Below are positions 21,982 to 31,264 of a stretch of 64,000 nt of DNA, in pieces. The position numbers were made by a program, and so were the translations under genes. The DNA is from Diaphorobacter aerolatus (GTDB lineage Bacteria; Pseudomonadota; Gammaproteobacteria; Burkholderiales; Burkholderiaceae_C), in assembly GCF_014489535.1 (NCBI RefSeq), contig NZ_CP060783.1:4361501-4425500 (forward strand), given 5' to 3'. Position 1 is the stretch's first letter; every line of letters starts with the position of its first letter. The notes under the pieces were generated by a model that had not been told where the DNA came from, ran no database searches, and worked only from the letters and a program-made list of their open reading frames with translations.

Positions 21982-23544
21982 ATGTCCAACAACAACCTGT
22001 TTTCCACGCTGCGCGCAGCATTTCCCTCCGAACTCGACGAGATCGCCATCGAAGCCACGTCACCGCGCGGCGAGCCGCTGAACTACAGCTGGCGCGATAT
22101 CGAGCACGCAAGCGCCCGCATCGCAAACCTGCTCGACGCGCTCAAGTTGCCCGAAGGCAGCCGCGTTGCCGTGCAGGTCGAAAAATCGGTCGAGGCCGTG
22201 CTGCTGTACCTCGCCACGCTGCGCGCGGGCTATGTGTTTCTGCCGCTGAATACCGCCTACCAGAGCGCCGAGATCGAATACTTCATCGGCAACGCGGAGC
22301 CAGCGGTGGTGGTCTGCACGCCCGACAATTTCGGTTGGGTCTCGAAGATCGCCTTCAAGGCGGGTTGCGCCTACGTGTTCACGCTCGGTGAGGACCGCAA
22401 CGGCACGCTGCTCGAACGTGCGGCGCATTTTGGCGACGAGCATCAGGTGGCTGCGCGCGATGCCGACGATCTCGCCGCGATTCTGTACACCAGCGGCACC
22501 ACGGGCCGCAGCAAGGGCGCGATGCTCTCGCATGGCAATCTCGCGTCGAACGCGGTCATGCTCAAGGACTACTGGGGCTGGCGCAAGGGCGACGTGCTGA
22601 TCCATGCGTTGCCGATCTTCCACGTGCACGGACTGTTCGTTGCGATTCATGGCGCGATGATCAACGGCAGCAAGATGATCTGGATGTCCAGGTTCGACCC
22701 CAAGGCCGTGATCGCCGCGATGCCCCGCGCGAGCGTGTTCATGGGCGTGCCGACGCTGTATGTGCGCATGCTCGCCGAGCCCACGCTCACCCGGGATCAA
22801 ACCCGGAACATGCGCCTTTTCATCGCCGGTTCCGCGCCGCTGCTCATCGAGACGTTCAAGGAGTGGCAGCAGCGCACAGGCTCGACGATTCTGGAGCGCT
22901 ACGGCATGAGCGAGACCATCATGCTCACATCCAATCCGTACAGCGCCGATGCACGCTACCGCAACGAGGACGAACGCCGCGGCGGCACGGTGGGCTTTCC
23001 GTTGCCGGGTGTCGACCTGCGCGTGGTCGATGATGCGGGCAAGGAACTGCCGACTGGCGAAATCGGCAACATCCAGGTCAGGGGCCCGAACGTGTTCAAG
23101 GGCTACTGGCGCATGCCCGAGAAGACCCGGGAAGAGTTCAGCGCCGATGGCTGGTTCAAGACCGGCGACGTGGGCAAGGTGGACGCGCGTGGCTATGCGA
23201 GCATCGTTGGGCGCAGCAAGGACCTGATCATCAGCGGTGGCTACAACGTCTATCCGGCGGAAATCGAGGGCTACATCAACGATATGCCCGGCGTGGCGGA
23301 AAGCGCGCTGGTCGGCGTGCCGCATCCCGATTTCGGCGAGGTCGGCGTGGCCGTGGTGATCGCCAAGCCGGGCGCAAAGCTCGATGGCGACGAGATCGTC
23401 GCGAGGCTCAAGTCGCAACTCGCCAACTTCAAGATTCCCAAGCGCTGCTTCATCGCCACCGAACTGCCGCGCAACACCATGGGCAAGGTGCAGAAAAACC
23501 TGTTGCGCGATCAGTACAAGGGTTTGTTCGGCCAGCGAGCCTAG
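21982..23544 (+). CDS. matB: malonyl-CoA synthetase
   Basis: AMP-forming ligase making malonyl-CoA from malonate, CoA and ATP; its product is the substrate of MatA. 520 aa. ANL-family motifs: YTSGTTGRSKGAMLSHGN (ATP loop), ERYGMSETIMLTSNPY, and the hinge/C-terminal region SKDLIISGGYNVYPAEIEG with PRNTMGKVQKNLLR containing the catalytic lysine. The start at 21982 (MSNNNLFSTLRAAF) is used because homology begins there; the in-frame codons from 21889 look non-coding. Its stop TAG overlaps the stop of the convergent PaiB-like gene in a shared CTAG. Confidence 0.92.
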   Translation: MSNNNLFSTLRAAFPSELDEIAIEATSPRGEPLNYSWRDIEHASARIANLLDALKLPEGSRVAVQVEKSVEAVLLYLATLRAGYVFLPLNTAYQSAEIEYFIGNAEPAVVVCTPDNFGWVSKIAFKAGCAYVFTLGEDRNGTLLERAAHFGDEHQVAARDADDLAAILYTSGTTGRSKGAMLSHGNLASNAVMLKDYWGWRKGDVLIHALPIFHVHGLFVAIHGAMINGSKMIWMSRFDPKAVIAAMPRASVFMGVPTLYVRMLAEPTLTRDQTRNMRLFIAGSAPLLIETFKEWQQRTGSTILERYGMSETIMLTSNPYSADARYRNEDERRGGTVGFPLPGVDLRVVDDAGKELPTGEIGNIQVRGPNVFKGYWRMPEKTREEFSADGWFKTGDVGKVDARGYASIVGRSKDLIISGGYNVYPAEIEGYINDMPGVAESALVGVPHPDFGEVGVAVVIAKPGAKLDGDEIVARLKSQLANFKIPKRCFIATELPRNTMGKVQKNLLRDQYKGLFGQRA

Positions 23545-24181
23545 GGCTCCTGGCCCGAGAGTCCCGCCGCGCGCATGCGTTGGGCGAGTTCTTGCCCCCG
23601 CGCTCCTGCAGAGTGTCGGCGGCGCCGCCGATGTCGCGCGGCTCGCGGTTCTGGCTCAGCTTGAACTTGCCGACCAGCGAAGTGATCGCGATCTCGATGC
23701 CGACGATGTTCTGCAGCAACCCGTTGATCAACTCGGGCGCGGAGTCGCCCATCTTCCAAGGCTTTGGCTCGGCGGCTTCGTGCCGGCGCGTAAGCAGGGC
23801 GACGACGCGCCGCACGAAACGCTCGTCATCGCGAACCGTCATCACGCCGTGCGCGTGCACCACCTCGTAGTTCCAGGTTGGAACCAGGCGGTGGGTCTCG
23901 TGTTTGCTCGGATACCAGTTGGGTGAAACATAGGCCTCGGCTCCACGGAAGATCACCATCACCGGCGTACCCGTGGGGCAACGCTGCCAGACAGGATTGG
24001 CGCGCGCAACATGACCGATGAGCTGGCCGTGCTCGCCGATGGTCGGATCGAATTCAAACGGCAAGTGATCCGCATCGAGCCCCTCGCCACCCTGCGTGAC
24101 CAGGATGCCAAGCGGATGCTCGCGAATGACGCGTTGCAGTTCTTCGGGGCGGTTTTCGGCGAAGTGGGCGGGGTTGTACAT
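23541..24181 (-). CDS. PaiB-like FMN-binding negative regulator family protein, one apparent frameshift
   Basis: About 213 aa. PaiB/FMN-binding features: MYNPAHFAENRPEELQRVI at the start, then DADHLPFEFDP, and YVSPNWYPSKHETHRLVPTWNYEVVHAHG in the split-barrel core. It ends with KLSQNREPRDIGGAADTLQERG. At the run of five C (23595-23599, plus strand) one more base changes the tail to QELAQRMRAAGLSGQEP and a stop at 23541, the normal family C-terminus. Without it the frame reads into junk. The stop is shared with matB (CTAG). Biological role is poorly defined in the family. Confidence 0.85.
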
Positions 24182-24379
24182 GGCGCTTGTGGTTGGGGCT
24201 GGATTCACCGGGCGGCGATTCGTCGTAGAAGCCGGTTTTACCATTTTTGTGAATCGGTCAGATCCGGACGATTGGTCTCAATTCATGGAATACGGAGTGC
24301 TGCAGAAAATGCACTCGGGTTTCATGGCTCTGCCCGTGACCTTCGTGTGCTGGCAGCAATGATCGAGCCACGCACTCAC
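24182..24379. other. intergenic, no recognisable gene
   Basis: About 200 bp between the PaiB-like start and the LysR remnant. Short reading frames here have no recognisable similarity. Together with the two remnants downstream it forms a decayed 600-bp stretch. Confidence 0.4.
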
Positions 24380-24563
24380 GAGTTTGAATGCCGACAGATT
24401 GGTACGTGGCCTTGTGCAAGTCTTTCAGTTCGCACAGCCCCAGCGAATCGCGCAACTGGCGGCTGCAAACGATGCTGATTTCCTTGCCGATCAGATAGCG
24501 CGTGTTGGCGCTGGGCCAGCTTCCGTATCCGAACTGGATTGCGGCATCGAAATGGAGCGCAAA
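24380..24563 (-). pseudogene. remnant of a LysR-family regulator (substrate-domain fragment)
   Basis: On the minus strand the residues FDAAIQFGYGSWPSANTRYLI and KEISIVCSRQLRDSLG match the centre of a GcvA-type LysR co-inducer domain (pattern DAAIRFGxGxWP...VCSP). No HTH precedes it and no proper C-terminus follows. Upstream, in its own frame, the sequence changes to unrelated codons next to the livF fragment. It reads as a broken leftover about 60 codons long. Confidence 0.55.
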
Positions 24564-24574
24564 AACTTCCCTCG

Positions 24575-24736
24575 CAAGGAGTTGCCGTCTTGATGGTGGA
24601 GCAACGTGCACGACAGGCTCTACAGATCAGCCAGTACGGCTACATCCTGGATCAGGGGCGCTGTGTTTTGAACGGCGGCGCGCATGAACTGCTGAACGAC
24701 GAGCGCATGGCGCAGCTTTATCTGGGCAACCACTGA
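24575..24736 (+). pseudogene. 3' fragment of a branched-chain amino acid ABC ATPase (livF-like)
   Basis: The codons for QGVAVLMVEQRARQALQIS, the segment YILDQGRCVLNGGAHELL and the terminal YLGNH with a stop are exactly the last ~54 residues of a LivF-type ATPase. Walker A, Q-loop and signature are absent, because the sequence upstream is the LysR remnant in the opposite direction. It is therefore a truncated remnant left by deletion or rearrangement. Confidence 0.7.
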
Positions 24737-24787
24737 ACACCGCGCCTGACTGGGCGCGGACTCGTGTGAACAGGCATTGGCTCGTGA

Positions 24788-25231
24788 TTAGCGCAGCACC
24801 AGCACCGGGATATGCGAGTGCGTCAGCACATGCTGGGTCTCGCTGCCGAGCAGCACACGCTTGATGCCCTTGCGGCCGTGCGAGGCCATCACGATCAGGT
24901 CGCAGTTGTTTTTGGTGGCCGCGGTAATGATGGATTCGGCTATCAGGTCGGATTTGGCCACGACGCATTTCACGGCGGTCTTGTCCGCGGCGCCACGGTC
25001 CTTGATCTTGGCGAGATCCTGCTGCGCTGCGTCACTCCACCGGTTTTCGATTTCCTTGACCGCATCGCGATCCAGCGGCGCACTTCCCTCGAAGTAGCTG
25101 CGCGGATAGCGTGGAATGACCTTGAGTGCAACCACCGTTGCTCCGCTGAGGGCGGCCAGTGCCAGGCCCGATTCGACGGCCTTGTCGGAGAGTGTGGAGC
25201 CGTCGGTGGCAATCAAAATGCGCTTGTACAT
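24788..25231 (-). CDS. uspA: universal stress protein UspA family
   Basis: 147 aa single-domain Usp. N-terminal MYKRILIATDGSTLSDKAVESG and C-terminal ASHGRKGIKRVLLGSETQHVL contain the G-x2-G-x9-G-S/T nucleotide-binding motif. The start at 25231 has AGGAGG 5 nt upstream. It is divergent from ccoI, and an FNR-type box (25343-25356) lies between them. This agrees with the known Anr/FNR control of usp genes in related bacteria, so it is probably induced under low oxygen together with the cbb3 oxidase. Confidence 0.92.
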   Translation of the reverse strand: MYKRILIATDGSTLSDKAVESGLALAALSGATVVALKVIPRYPRSYFEGSAPLDRDAVKEIENRWSDAAQQDLAKIKDRGAADKTAVKCVVAKSDLIAESIITAATKNNCDLIVMASHGRKGIKRVLLGSETQHVLTHSHIPVLVLR

Positions 25232-25342
25232 AAGAACCTCCTGGTGAAAGTCCGGCCAGAGCCCTGCCGGATTGGAACGGGCGTGTTGCCATGGACGCAA
25301 CACTTGTTGGCTCAAGCATAGGCCCGGGTATGGTCCGCTCTC

Positions 25343-25356
25343 TTGATTCAAGTCAA
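25343..25356. promoter_or_regulatory. FNR-type box between uspA and ccoI
   Basis: TTGAT-TCAA-GTCAA fits the FNR/ANR consensus TTGAT-N4-ATCAA with one mismatch. It lies 36 bp before the ccoI start and 112 bp before the uspA start. Confidence 0.75.
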
Positions 25357-25391
25357 CTCGCAACCCGGGCTGAAGAATTATCTTCCGTTCC

Positions 25392-27848
25392 ATGTCAATC
25401 AGCTCACCCGGGAATCACGCGATAGTGCGAGGTTTTTCGCCCGAAGAAGCGCCCACCAGCGCGCCCGCACAGCGGCATGATGCAGCGACGTTGCTCGATG
25501 ATCCCGAGGAGTGGGGCACTTTTGGTCGCCCGCTGAAGGGTTCTCAAACCCACGCCGACGGTTCGCCTGTGTGCTGGGAATCGTTTGTGGTGCTTGAAGG
25601 CATGCATTGTGCAGCGTGCGCGCTGGCGATTGAAGATGCGCTCAAGCAGGTCAGGGGGATTCTGGATGTCGATGTGAGTGCTGCGACCCATCGTGCGCGC
25701 GTCGAGTGGAATTCTGCCGAGGTACTGCCATCGCAATGGATGGCTGCGGTACGCAAGGCCGGGTATCGCTGCCTGCCGGCCATGGACGCATTGCTGCGCG
25801 AGCAGCGCCTGCACGAGAGTCGCCGTGCCCTGTGGCGTTGGCTGGTTGCGGGCTTTTGCATGATGCAGGTGATGATGTACGCGTGGCCCGCCTACCAGTC
25901 CACGCCGGGTGATCTATCGCTTGAGATGGAAACTCTTTTGCGCTGGGCATCGTGGGTCATCAGTCTGCCCGTGATGTTCTTTGCCTGCGGCCCTTTCTTC
26001 TCGAGCGCTTTGCGCGACATACGGGAGCGTCGCGTGAGCATGGATCTGCCGGTGGCGTTGGGCATGCTGATCACCTTTGTCGTGAGCACGCTTGGAACCT
26101 TCGATCCAGCGGGCCCGTTCGGTGCGGAGGTTTACTACGACTCGCTCACGATGTTCGTGTTCTTTCTGTTGTCGGGTCGCTTGCTCGAACTGCGTTTGCG
26201 TGACCGCACGGCAGGAGCGCTCGAAGCGGTCGCCAATCGGCTGCCCGATAGCGTGGAGCGCAGGCTTGCCGGGTCTGACGATTTCGAGCGGGTCACGACG
26301 CGCCGCTTGCGCGTGGGCGACGTGGTGCGGGTGCTGCCGGGCGAGGCTTTTCCAGCCGACGGGGTATTGGTCGCGGGCGCGACGCAGGCCGACGAGGCGC
26401 TCATGACGGGCGAGTCGCGCCCCGTCGACAAGCCGGTCGGCGCACTGGTTTGCGCCGGTAGCTACAACCTGCGTGCGACCGTCGAGATGCGCGTGGAGCA
26501 GGTCGGCGACGCAACCCGCTTCGCCCAGGTGGTGGCGTTGATGGAAAGCGCCTCGCTTCAAAAGCCCCGGCTTGCGCAGTTGGCCGACAAGGTGGCTCGC
26601 CCATTCCTGGTTCTGGTTCTGCTTGCCGCGCTGACCGCTGCGCTCTGGTGGTGGCCGAGCAGCCCGAGTCACGCGGCGATGGTGGCCGTGGCTGTGCTCA
26701 TTGTCACCTGTCCCTGCGCGCTGTCGCTCGCCACGCCGGTGTCGATGCTGACTGCCGCAGGAACACTGGCGCGCAACGGCGTGCTGGTGCGCAATCTGCA
26801 AGGGCTTGAATCGCTGGCATCGGTGGACACCGTGGTGTTCGACAAGACCGGAACGTTGACGCGCGACGGACTGTCCGTCACGGGCGTGCACGAGTCGAGC
26901 AATCCTTCGCTGAACCGTGCGCAATCACTTGCCTTGGCCGAGGCGCTTGCGCGCCGGTCGCTGCATCCCGTGTCCCGGGCGGTGGCTGCCTATGGGCGGG
27001 CAAGCGCTGAGTTAGGCGATGGATGGATGTTCGACTCCGTCGAAGAAGTCTCAGGTGCCGGCGTCATCGCAACCGCGCGCAACCCGGCGCTGTTCGATTC
27101 ACCGATGACGTTGCGACTGGGCTCCGCGTCTTTTACCAATGCGCCATTGCGTGGCGATGGTGTGCAGGAAGCCGTGCTGTCGCTTGAAGCGAACGGGCGT
27201 AACCAGATACTGTTGCGCTTCGATCTCTGCGAAGACGTGCGAAGCGAATCTTTTGCGGTTGTGAAGGCCTTGCAGGACGCCGGCATCCGCGTGGAACTGC
27301 TCTCGGGTGACAACCCCTCGGTTGTCGAGCGCGTGGCGGGTCTCACCGGTATCGTGCACGCGCATGGTGGTTGCACTCCGCAGGACAAGCTCGCTCGCCT
27401 CAAGTCGCTGCAGGCCGAAGGGCGACATGTCGCCATGGTGGGCGACGGCCTGAACGACGGGCCGGTGCTGGCGCGCGCGCATGTCTCGTTCGCCTTTGGC
27501 CGCTCGGTGCCGCTGGCGCAGTCGCGATCTGACTTCGTGGTGATGGGTGATCGGCTGGAACTGGTCTGGCAGTCGCGGCTGCTCGCGCGCCGAACCATGG
27601 GCGTGGTGCGGCAGAACTTGATGTGGGCAGCTATCTACAACGCGCTGTGCGTGCCGCTCGCCATTGCGGGCTATATGCCGGCATGGCTCGCGGGCCTGGG
27701 AATGGCAGCGAGTTCGCTGCTGGTGGTGCTCAATGCGGCGCGGCTCGCGCGCGATCCGGAGCTTTCTGCGGTGCACGCCATAGCGACTGAAACTTTCCAA
27801 CACTGGCCTTCGACACCGACCGCCGGCCTGGCTTCGGAGCCCATCTGA
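25392..27848 (+). CDS. ccoI: copper-translocating P-type ATPase CcoI (FixI)
   Basis: Exports or delivers copper across the inner membrane for assembly of the cbb3 oxidase CuB centre. 818 aa. An N-terminal heavy-metal domain with GMHCAACALAIE is followed by eight predicted membrane segments. CPCALSLATPVSM is the intramembrane copper motif, TGES the actuator loop, DKTGTLTRDG the phosphorylation site and GDGLNDGPVL the hinge. The stop overlaps the ccoS start by one base (TGATG). It precedes ccoNOQP, as in many Burkholderiales. Confidence 0.95.
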   Translation: MSISSPGNHAIVRGFSPEEAPTSAPAQRHDAATLLDDPEEWGTFGRPLKGSQTHADGSPVCWESFVVLEGMHCAACALAIEDALKQVRGILDVDVSAATHRARVEWNSAEVLPSQWMAAVRKAGYRCLPAMDALLREQRLHESRRALWRWLVAGFCMMQVMMYAWPAYQSTPGDLSLEMETLLRWASWVISLPVMFFACGPFFSSALRDIRERRVSMDLPVALGMLITFVVSTLGTFDPAGPFGAEVYYDSLTMFVFFLLSGRLLELRLRDRTAGALEAVANRLPDSVERRLAGSDDFERVTTRRLRVGDVVRVLPGEAFPADGVLVAGATQADEALMTGESRPVDKPVGALVCAGSYNLRATVEMRVEQVGDATRFAQVVALMESASLQKPRLAQLADKVARPFLVLVLLAALTAALWWWPSSPSHAAMVAVAVLIVTCPCALSLATPVSMLTAAGTLARNGVLVRNLQGLESLASVDTVVFDKTGTLTRDGLSVTGVHESSNPSLNRAQSLALAEALARRSLHPVSRAVAAYGRASAELGDGWMFDSVEEVSGAGVIATARNPALFDSPMTLRLGSASFTNAPLRGDGVQEAVLSLEANGRNQILLRFDLCEDVRSESFAVVKALQDAGIRVELLSGDNPSVVERVAGLTGIVHAHGGCTPQDKLARLKSLQAEGRHVAMVGDGLNDGPVLARAHVSFAFGRSVPLAQSRSDFVVMGDRLELVWQSRLLARRTMGVVRQNLMWAAIYNALCVPLAIAGYMPAWLAGLGMAASSLLVVLNAARLARDPELSAVHAIATETFQHWPSTPTAGLASEPI

Positions 27849-27985
27849 TGGACATCCTCTACCTCCTCATCCCGTTGTCGGTGGCGCTGGTTCTTCTGGT
27901 ACTGGGCGGCCTCTGGTGGGCCGTCTATCGAGGGCAGTTTGAAAACGTCGAGCAGGAAGCTGAACGCATTCTGAAAGACGGTTGA
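27848..27985 (+). CDS. ccoS: cbb3 oxidase maturation protein CcoS
   Basis: A 45-aa single-pass membrane protein, MDILYLLIPLSVALVLLVLG followed by GLWWAVYRGQFENVEQE, matching the CcoS/FixS pattern including the conserved WWA and the FEN/D acidic segment. It is needed for cofactor insertion into CcoN. It is coupled to ccoI by a one-base overlap, and an FNR-type box overlaps its stop codon. Confidence 0.93.
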   Translation: MDILYLLIPLSVALVLLVLGGLWWAVYRGQFENVEQEAERILKDG

Positions 27986-27995
27986 CATGTGTCAA
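27982..27995. promoter_or_regulatory. FNR-type box upstream of ccoN
   Basis: TTGAC-ATGT-GTCAA is a perfect inverted repeat of the FNR half-site form, centred about 60 bp before the ccoN start, the usual place for oxygen-controlled ccoNOQP transcription. Confidence 0.85.
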
Positions 27996-28048
27996 CACCC
28001 CAAAGCCACCGCCGTTTCAAACTGATACGGCTATATAAGAGGTACTCG

Positions 28049-29490
28049 ATGGAATCGCAAAAAGCAGGTGTATCGCACTATAACGACACGGTAGTGCGGC
28101 AGTTTTCTATCATGGCCGTCGTATGGGGGTGGTGGGGATGTTGGTCGGCGTAATCATCGCCGCCCAGCTGACCTGGCCAGAACTCAACTTCGGCATATCG
28201 TGGTTGAGCTATGGTCGATTGAGACCGTTGCATACCAACGCGGTGATTTTCGCGTTCGGCGGTTGCGGCTTGTTCGCAACCAGCTACTACGTCGTGCAAC
28301 GCACATGCCAGACCAAACTGTTCTGTGCGCCGCTCGCGGCGTTCACGTTCTGGGGCTGGCAACTGGTGATCCTCGCCGCAGCCATCTCGCTGCCGCTTGG
28401 CTACACGTCCGGCAAGGAATATGCCGAGCTTGAGTGGCCAATCGACATCCTGATTGCGTTGGTGTGGGTGGCCTACGCCGTGGTGTTCTTCGGAACCGTC
28501 GGCATGCGTAAGGTCAAGCATATCTATGTGGCCAACTGGTTCTTCGGAGCCTTCATCCTGGCGGTGGCTTTGCTGCACATCGTCAACAGCGCGGCCATTC
28601 CCGCTGGCTGGATGAAGAGCTACTCCGCATACGCCGGCGTGCAGGATGCGATGGTGCAGTGGTGGTACGGTCACAATGCCGTCGGGTTCTTCCTGACCAC
28701 GGGCTTCCTGGGCATGATGTATTACTTCGTGCCCAAGCAGGCCGGTCGCCCGGTGTACAGCTATCGCCTGTCCATCGTGCACTTCTGGGCGCTGATTTTC
28801 ACCTACATGTGGGCAGGTCCTCACCACCTGCACTACACGGCACTGCCAGACTGGACACAGTCCGTTGGCATGGTGTTCTCGCTGATCCTTCTGGCTCCGA
28901 GCTGGGGCGGCATGATCAACGGCATGATGACGCTCTCCGGCGCGTGGCACAAGCTGCGTGACGACCCGGTGCTGCGCTTCCTGATCGTCTCGCTGTCGTT
29001 CTACGGCATGTCGACCTTCGAAGGTCCGATGATGTCCATCAAGACCGTCAATGCGCTGAGCCACTACACCGACTGGACCGTGGGTCACGTGCACGCTGGA
29101 GCCCTGGGCTGGGTGGGCTTGATCACCATGGGTTCGCTGTACTACCTCGTCCCGCGCCTGTTCGGTCGCGGCGAGAAAATGTATTCGACGAAAGCCATCG
29201 AGCTGCACTTCTGGATGGCAACCATCGGCATCGTCCTGTACATCGCTGCGATGTGGATTGCCGGCGTCATGCAGGGCCTGATGTGGCGTGCGATGAACCC
29301 GGACGGCACCCTGACCTATACCTTCGTGGAAAGCGTCAAGGCGACCTATCCGTTCTACGCGATTCGTCTGCTTGGTGGTCTGCTGTATCTGGGTGGCATG
29401 GTGATCATGGCCTGGAACGTGTGGATGACGACCATCTCCGGCCGTTCGGTTCAAGTGGCCATTCCCGCAGCCAATGCGGCGCACGCCTGA
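28049..29490 (+). CDS. ccoN: cbb3-type cytochrome c oxidase subunit I, one apparent frameshift
   Basis: Catalytic subunit (haem b, haem b3-CuB) of the high-affinity oxidase. ATG 28049, with AGAGG 6 nt upstream, starts [21 protein letters not shown]. The frame slips at the G5 run 28125-28129; six G gives [13 protein letters not shown] and a 480-aa protein of normal length. Haem and copper ligands are visible in [35 protein letters not shown] and [11 protein letters not shown]. First gene of ccoNOQP and preceded by an FNR box. Confidence 0.95.
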
Positions 29491-29505
29491 AAGTGGAGAA
29501 ATTGA

Positions 29506-30138
29506 ATGTCTGATATCCAAAACAAGGCAACGCCAGGTTTCTCGCACGAGAAGATAGAGACCAACAACTTCCTGATGATCGTGCTGATCCTGCTGGTGAT
29601 CGCGATCGGTGGTCTGGTCGAAATCGTCCCGCTGTTCTTCCAGAAGTCGACCACGGTAGCCGTGGAGGGCGTCAAGCCCTACACCGCAACCCAGTTGATC
29701 GGTCGCGACATTTACATCCGCGAGGGCTGCTACAACTGCCACTCGCAGATGATCCGCCCGTTCCGCGCCGAGACGCTGCGCTATGGGCACTATTCGGTCG
29801 CGGGCGAATTCATCTACGACCACCCATTCCAGTGGGGCTCCAAGCGCACCGGTCCCGACCTCCACCGCGTGGGCGGCAAGTACAGCGACGAATGGCATCG
29901 CATTCACCTGAACAATCCGCGTGACGTTGTTCCCGAGTCGAACATGCCAGCCTACCCATGGCTCGAGAAGACGGCGGTCAACCCGGCCGACGCGGAGCCG
30001 CGCATGAACGCATTGCGCAAGGTGGGCGTGCCCTACACGGATGAAGAAATCCAGGGCGCCGCAGAACAACTCAAGGGCAAGACCGAGATGGATGCGCTGG
30101 TCGCATACCTCCAGGTCATGGGCCGTGCATTGAAGTGA
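29506..30138 (+). CDS. ccoO: cbb3 oxidase subunit II, monohaem cytochrome c
   Basis: Membrane-anchored cytochrome c passing electrons to CcoN. 210 aa. An N-terminal membrane segment (about residues 22-45, [19 protein letters not shown]) is followed by the haem motif [12 protein letters not shown], the conserved RYGHYS and [14 protein letters not shown] segments, and the axial methionine in [10 protein letters not shown]. It follows ccoN after 15 bp. Confidence 0.97.
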   Translation: MSDIQNKATPGFSHEKIETNNFLMIVLILLVIAIGGLVEIVPLFFQKSTTVAVEGVKPYTATQLIGRDIYIREGCYNCHSQMIRPFRAETLRYGHYSVAGEFIYDHPFQWGSKRTGPDLHRVGGKYSDEWHRIHLNNPRDVVPESNMPAYPWLEKTAVNPADAEPRMNALRKVGVPYTDEEIQGAAEQLKGKTEMDALVAYLQVMGRALK

Positions 30139-30160
30139 TCAAGGAAAGAAGGAGCAAACC

Positions 30161-30298
30161 ATGGACATTTCGACCATGCGCAGCATCGCCACGGTGGCAT
30201 CGCTGATCTGCTTTTTGGGAATCTGGTTCTGGGCGTTTCGTCGCCGCAACAAGGACCGTTTCGAAGAAGCCGCCCAACTTCCCTTCATCGAGGACTGA
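30161..30298 (+). CDS. ccoQ: cbb3 oxidase small subunit CcoQ (FixQ)
   Basis: A 45-aa single-pass subunit: MDISTMRSIATVASLICFLG, then IWFWAFRRRNKDRFEEAAQLPF. It stabilises the interaction of CcoP with the CcoNO core. A strong GAAGGAG lies just before the start and the gene sits between ccoO and ccoP. Both membrane-segment position and the basic R-x-K-D-R-F-E tail fit the family. Confidence 0.93.
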   Translation: MDISTMRSIATVASLICFLGIWFWAFRRRNKDRFEEAAQLPFIED

Positions 30299-30327
30299 GT
30301 TCCTCCTAAAGAACAAAGAGTAATCCC

Positions 30328-31242
30328 ATGAGTGACTTCACCAGTAATTTCTGGTCGATCTACGTGGCCGGTGTGACCTTGGCGGGCATTCTTGCCTGTC
30401 TGTTGCTTCTCATATTCACGGCCAGGAAAAAGGTCGTTTCGACCACTGACAACACCACCGGCCATGTCTGGGACGGGGACCTGACGGAGATGAACAACCC
30501 GCTGCCACGCTGGTGGATGTGGTTGTTCGTCATCACCATCGTCTTCGCGCTTGGCTATCTGGCCGCCTATCCCGGCCTCGGCGCGTTCACTGGCAAGCTG
30601 AGCTGGACCCAAAAGGGCGAGTACGAGGCCGAGGTGGCCAAGACCAATGAGCAATGGCAACCCGTGTATGCGCGATTCGCGTCGATGTCCATCGAGCAGA
30701 TCGCGGAAGACAAATCGGCCATGGCCATCGGTGACCGCCTGTTCATGAACAACTGCGCGCAATGCCACGGCTCCGACGCGCGCGGCAGCAAGGGCTTTCC
30801 GAATCTCTCGGATGGTGACTGGCTGCACGGCGGATCGCCCGAGCAGATATCCAAGACCATCCACGATGGGCGCATCGGCGTGATGGCACCCGTGGCCGCT
30901 GCGGTGGGTACGGCCGACGACGTACGCAACCTCGCGCACTACGTCCTGAGCCTGTCCGGCAGCCCGAACGACTCTCTCAAGGCCAATCTGGGCAAGGAAA
31001 AGTTCGCTGTCTGCGCGGCCTGCCACGGCATGGATGGCAAGGGCAATCAGGCGCTTGGCGCCCCGAACCTGACGGATGACGTGTGGCTGCACGGTTACGG
31101 TGAAGAAGCCATCGTGAACATGGTGACCAAGGGCAAGATGAACGAAATGCCCGCCCAGACCGGCAAGCTCACGGACGATCAGATCAAGGTGCTGACTGCT
31201 TATGTGTGGGGCTTGTCCAACAAGACTGTAGCAGCGCGTTGA
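30328..31242 (+). CDS. ccoP: cbb3 oxidase subunit III, dihaem cytochrome c
   Basis: 304 aa. The N-terminal anchor has two membrane segments (SNFWSIYVAGVTLAGILACL, and LPRWWMWLFVITIVFALGY). Two cytochrome c domains follow, with haem motifs CAQCH and CAACH and axial methionines in GVMAPVA and NEMPAQ. It accepts electrons from soluble or membrane cytochromes and feeds CcoO. Last structural gene of the oxidase operon. Confidence 0.97.
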   Translation: MSDFTSNFWSIYVAGVTLAGILACLLLLIFTARKKVVSTTDNTTGHVWDGDLTEMNNPLPRWWMWLFVITIVFALGYLAAYPGLGAFTGKLSWTQKGEYEAEVAKTNEQWQPVYARFASMSIEQIAEDKSAMAIGDRLFMNNCAQCHGSDARGSKGFPNLSDGDWLHGGSPEQISKTIHDGRIGVMAPVAAAVGTADDVRNLAHYVLSLSGSPNDSLKANLGKEKFAVCAACHGMDGKGNQALGAPNLTDDVWLHGYGEEAIVNMVTKGKMNEMPAQTGKLTDDQIKVLTAYVWGLSNKTVAAR

Positions 31243-31264
31243 TCCAGAGATCCTATGCACGGAT

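Noticed and set aside
24539..24736. Complete small ABC protein gene
   Set aside because: Only the C-terminal LivF tail is present; no P-loop or signature, and codons before 24575 belong to the opposite-strand remnant.
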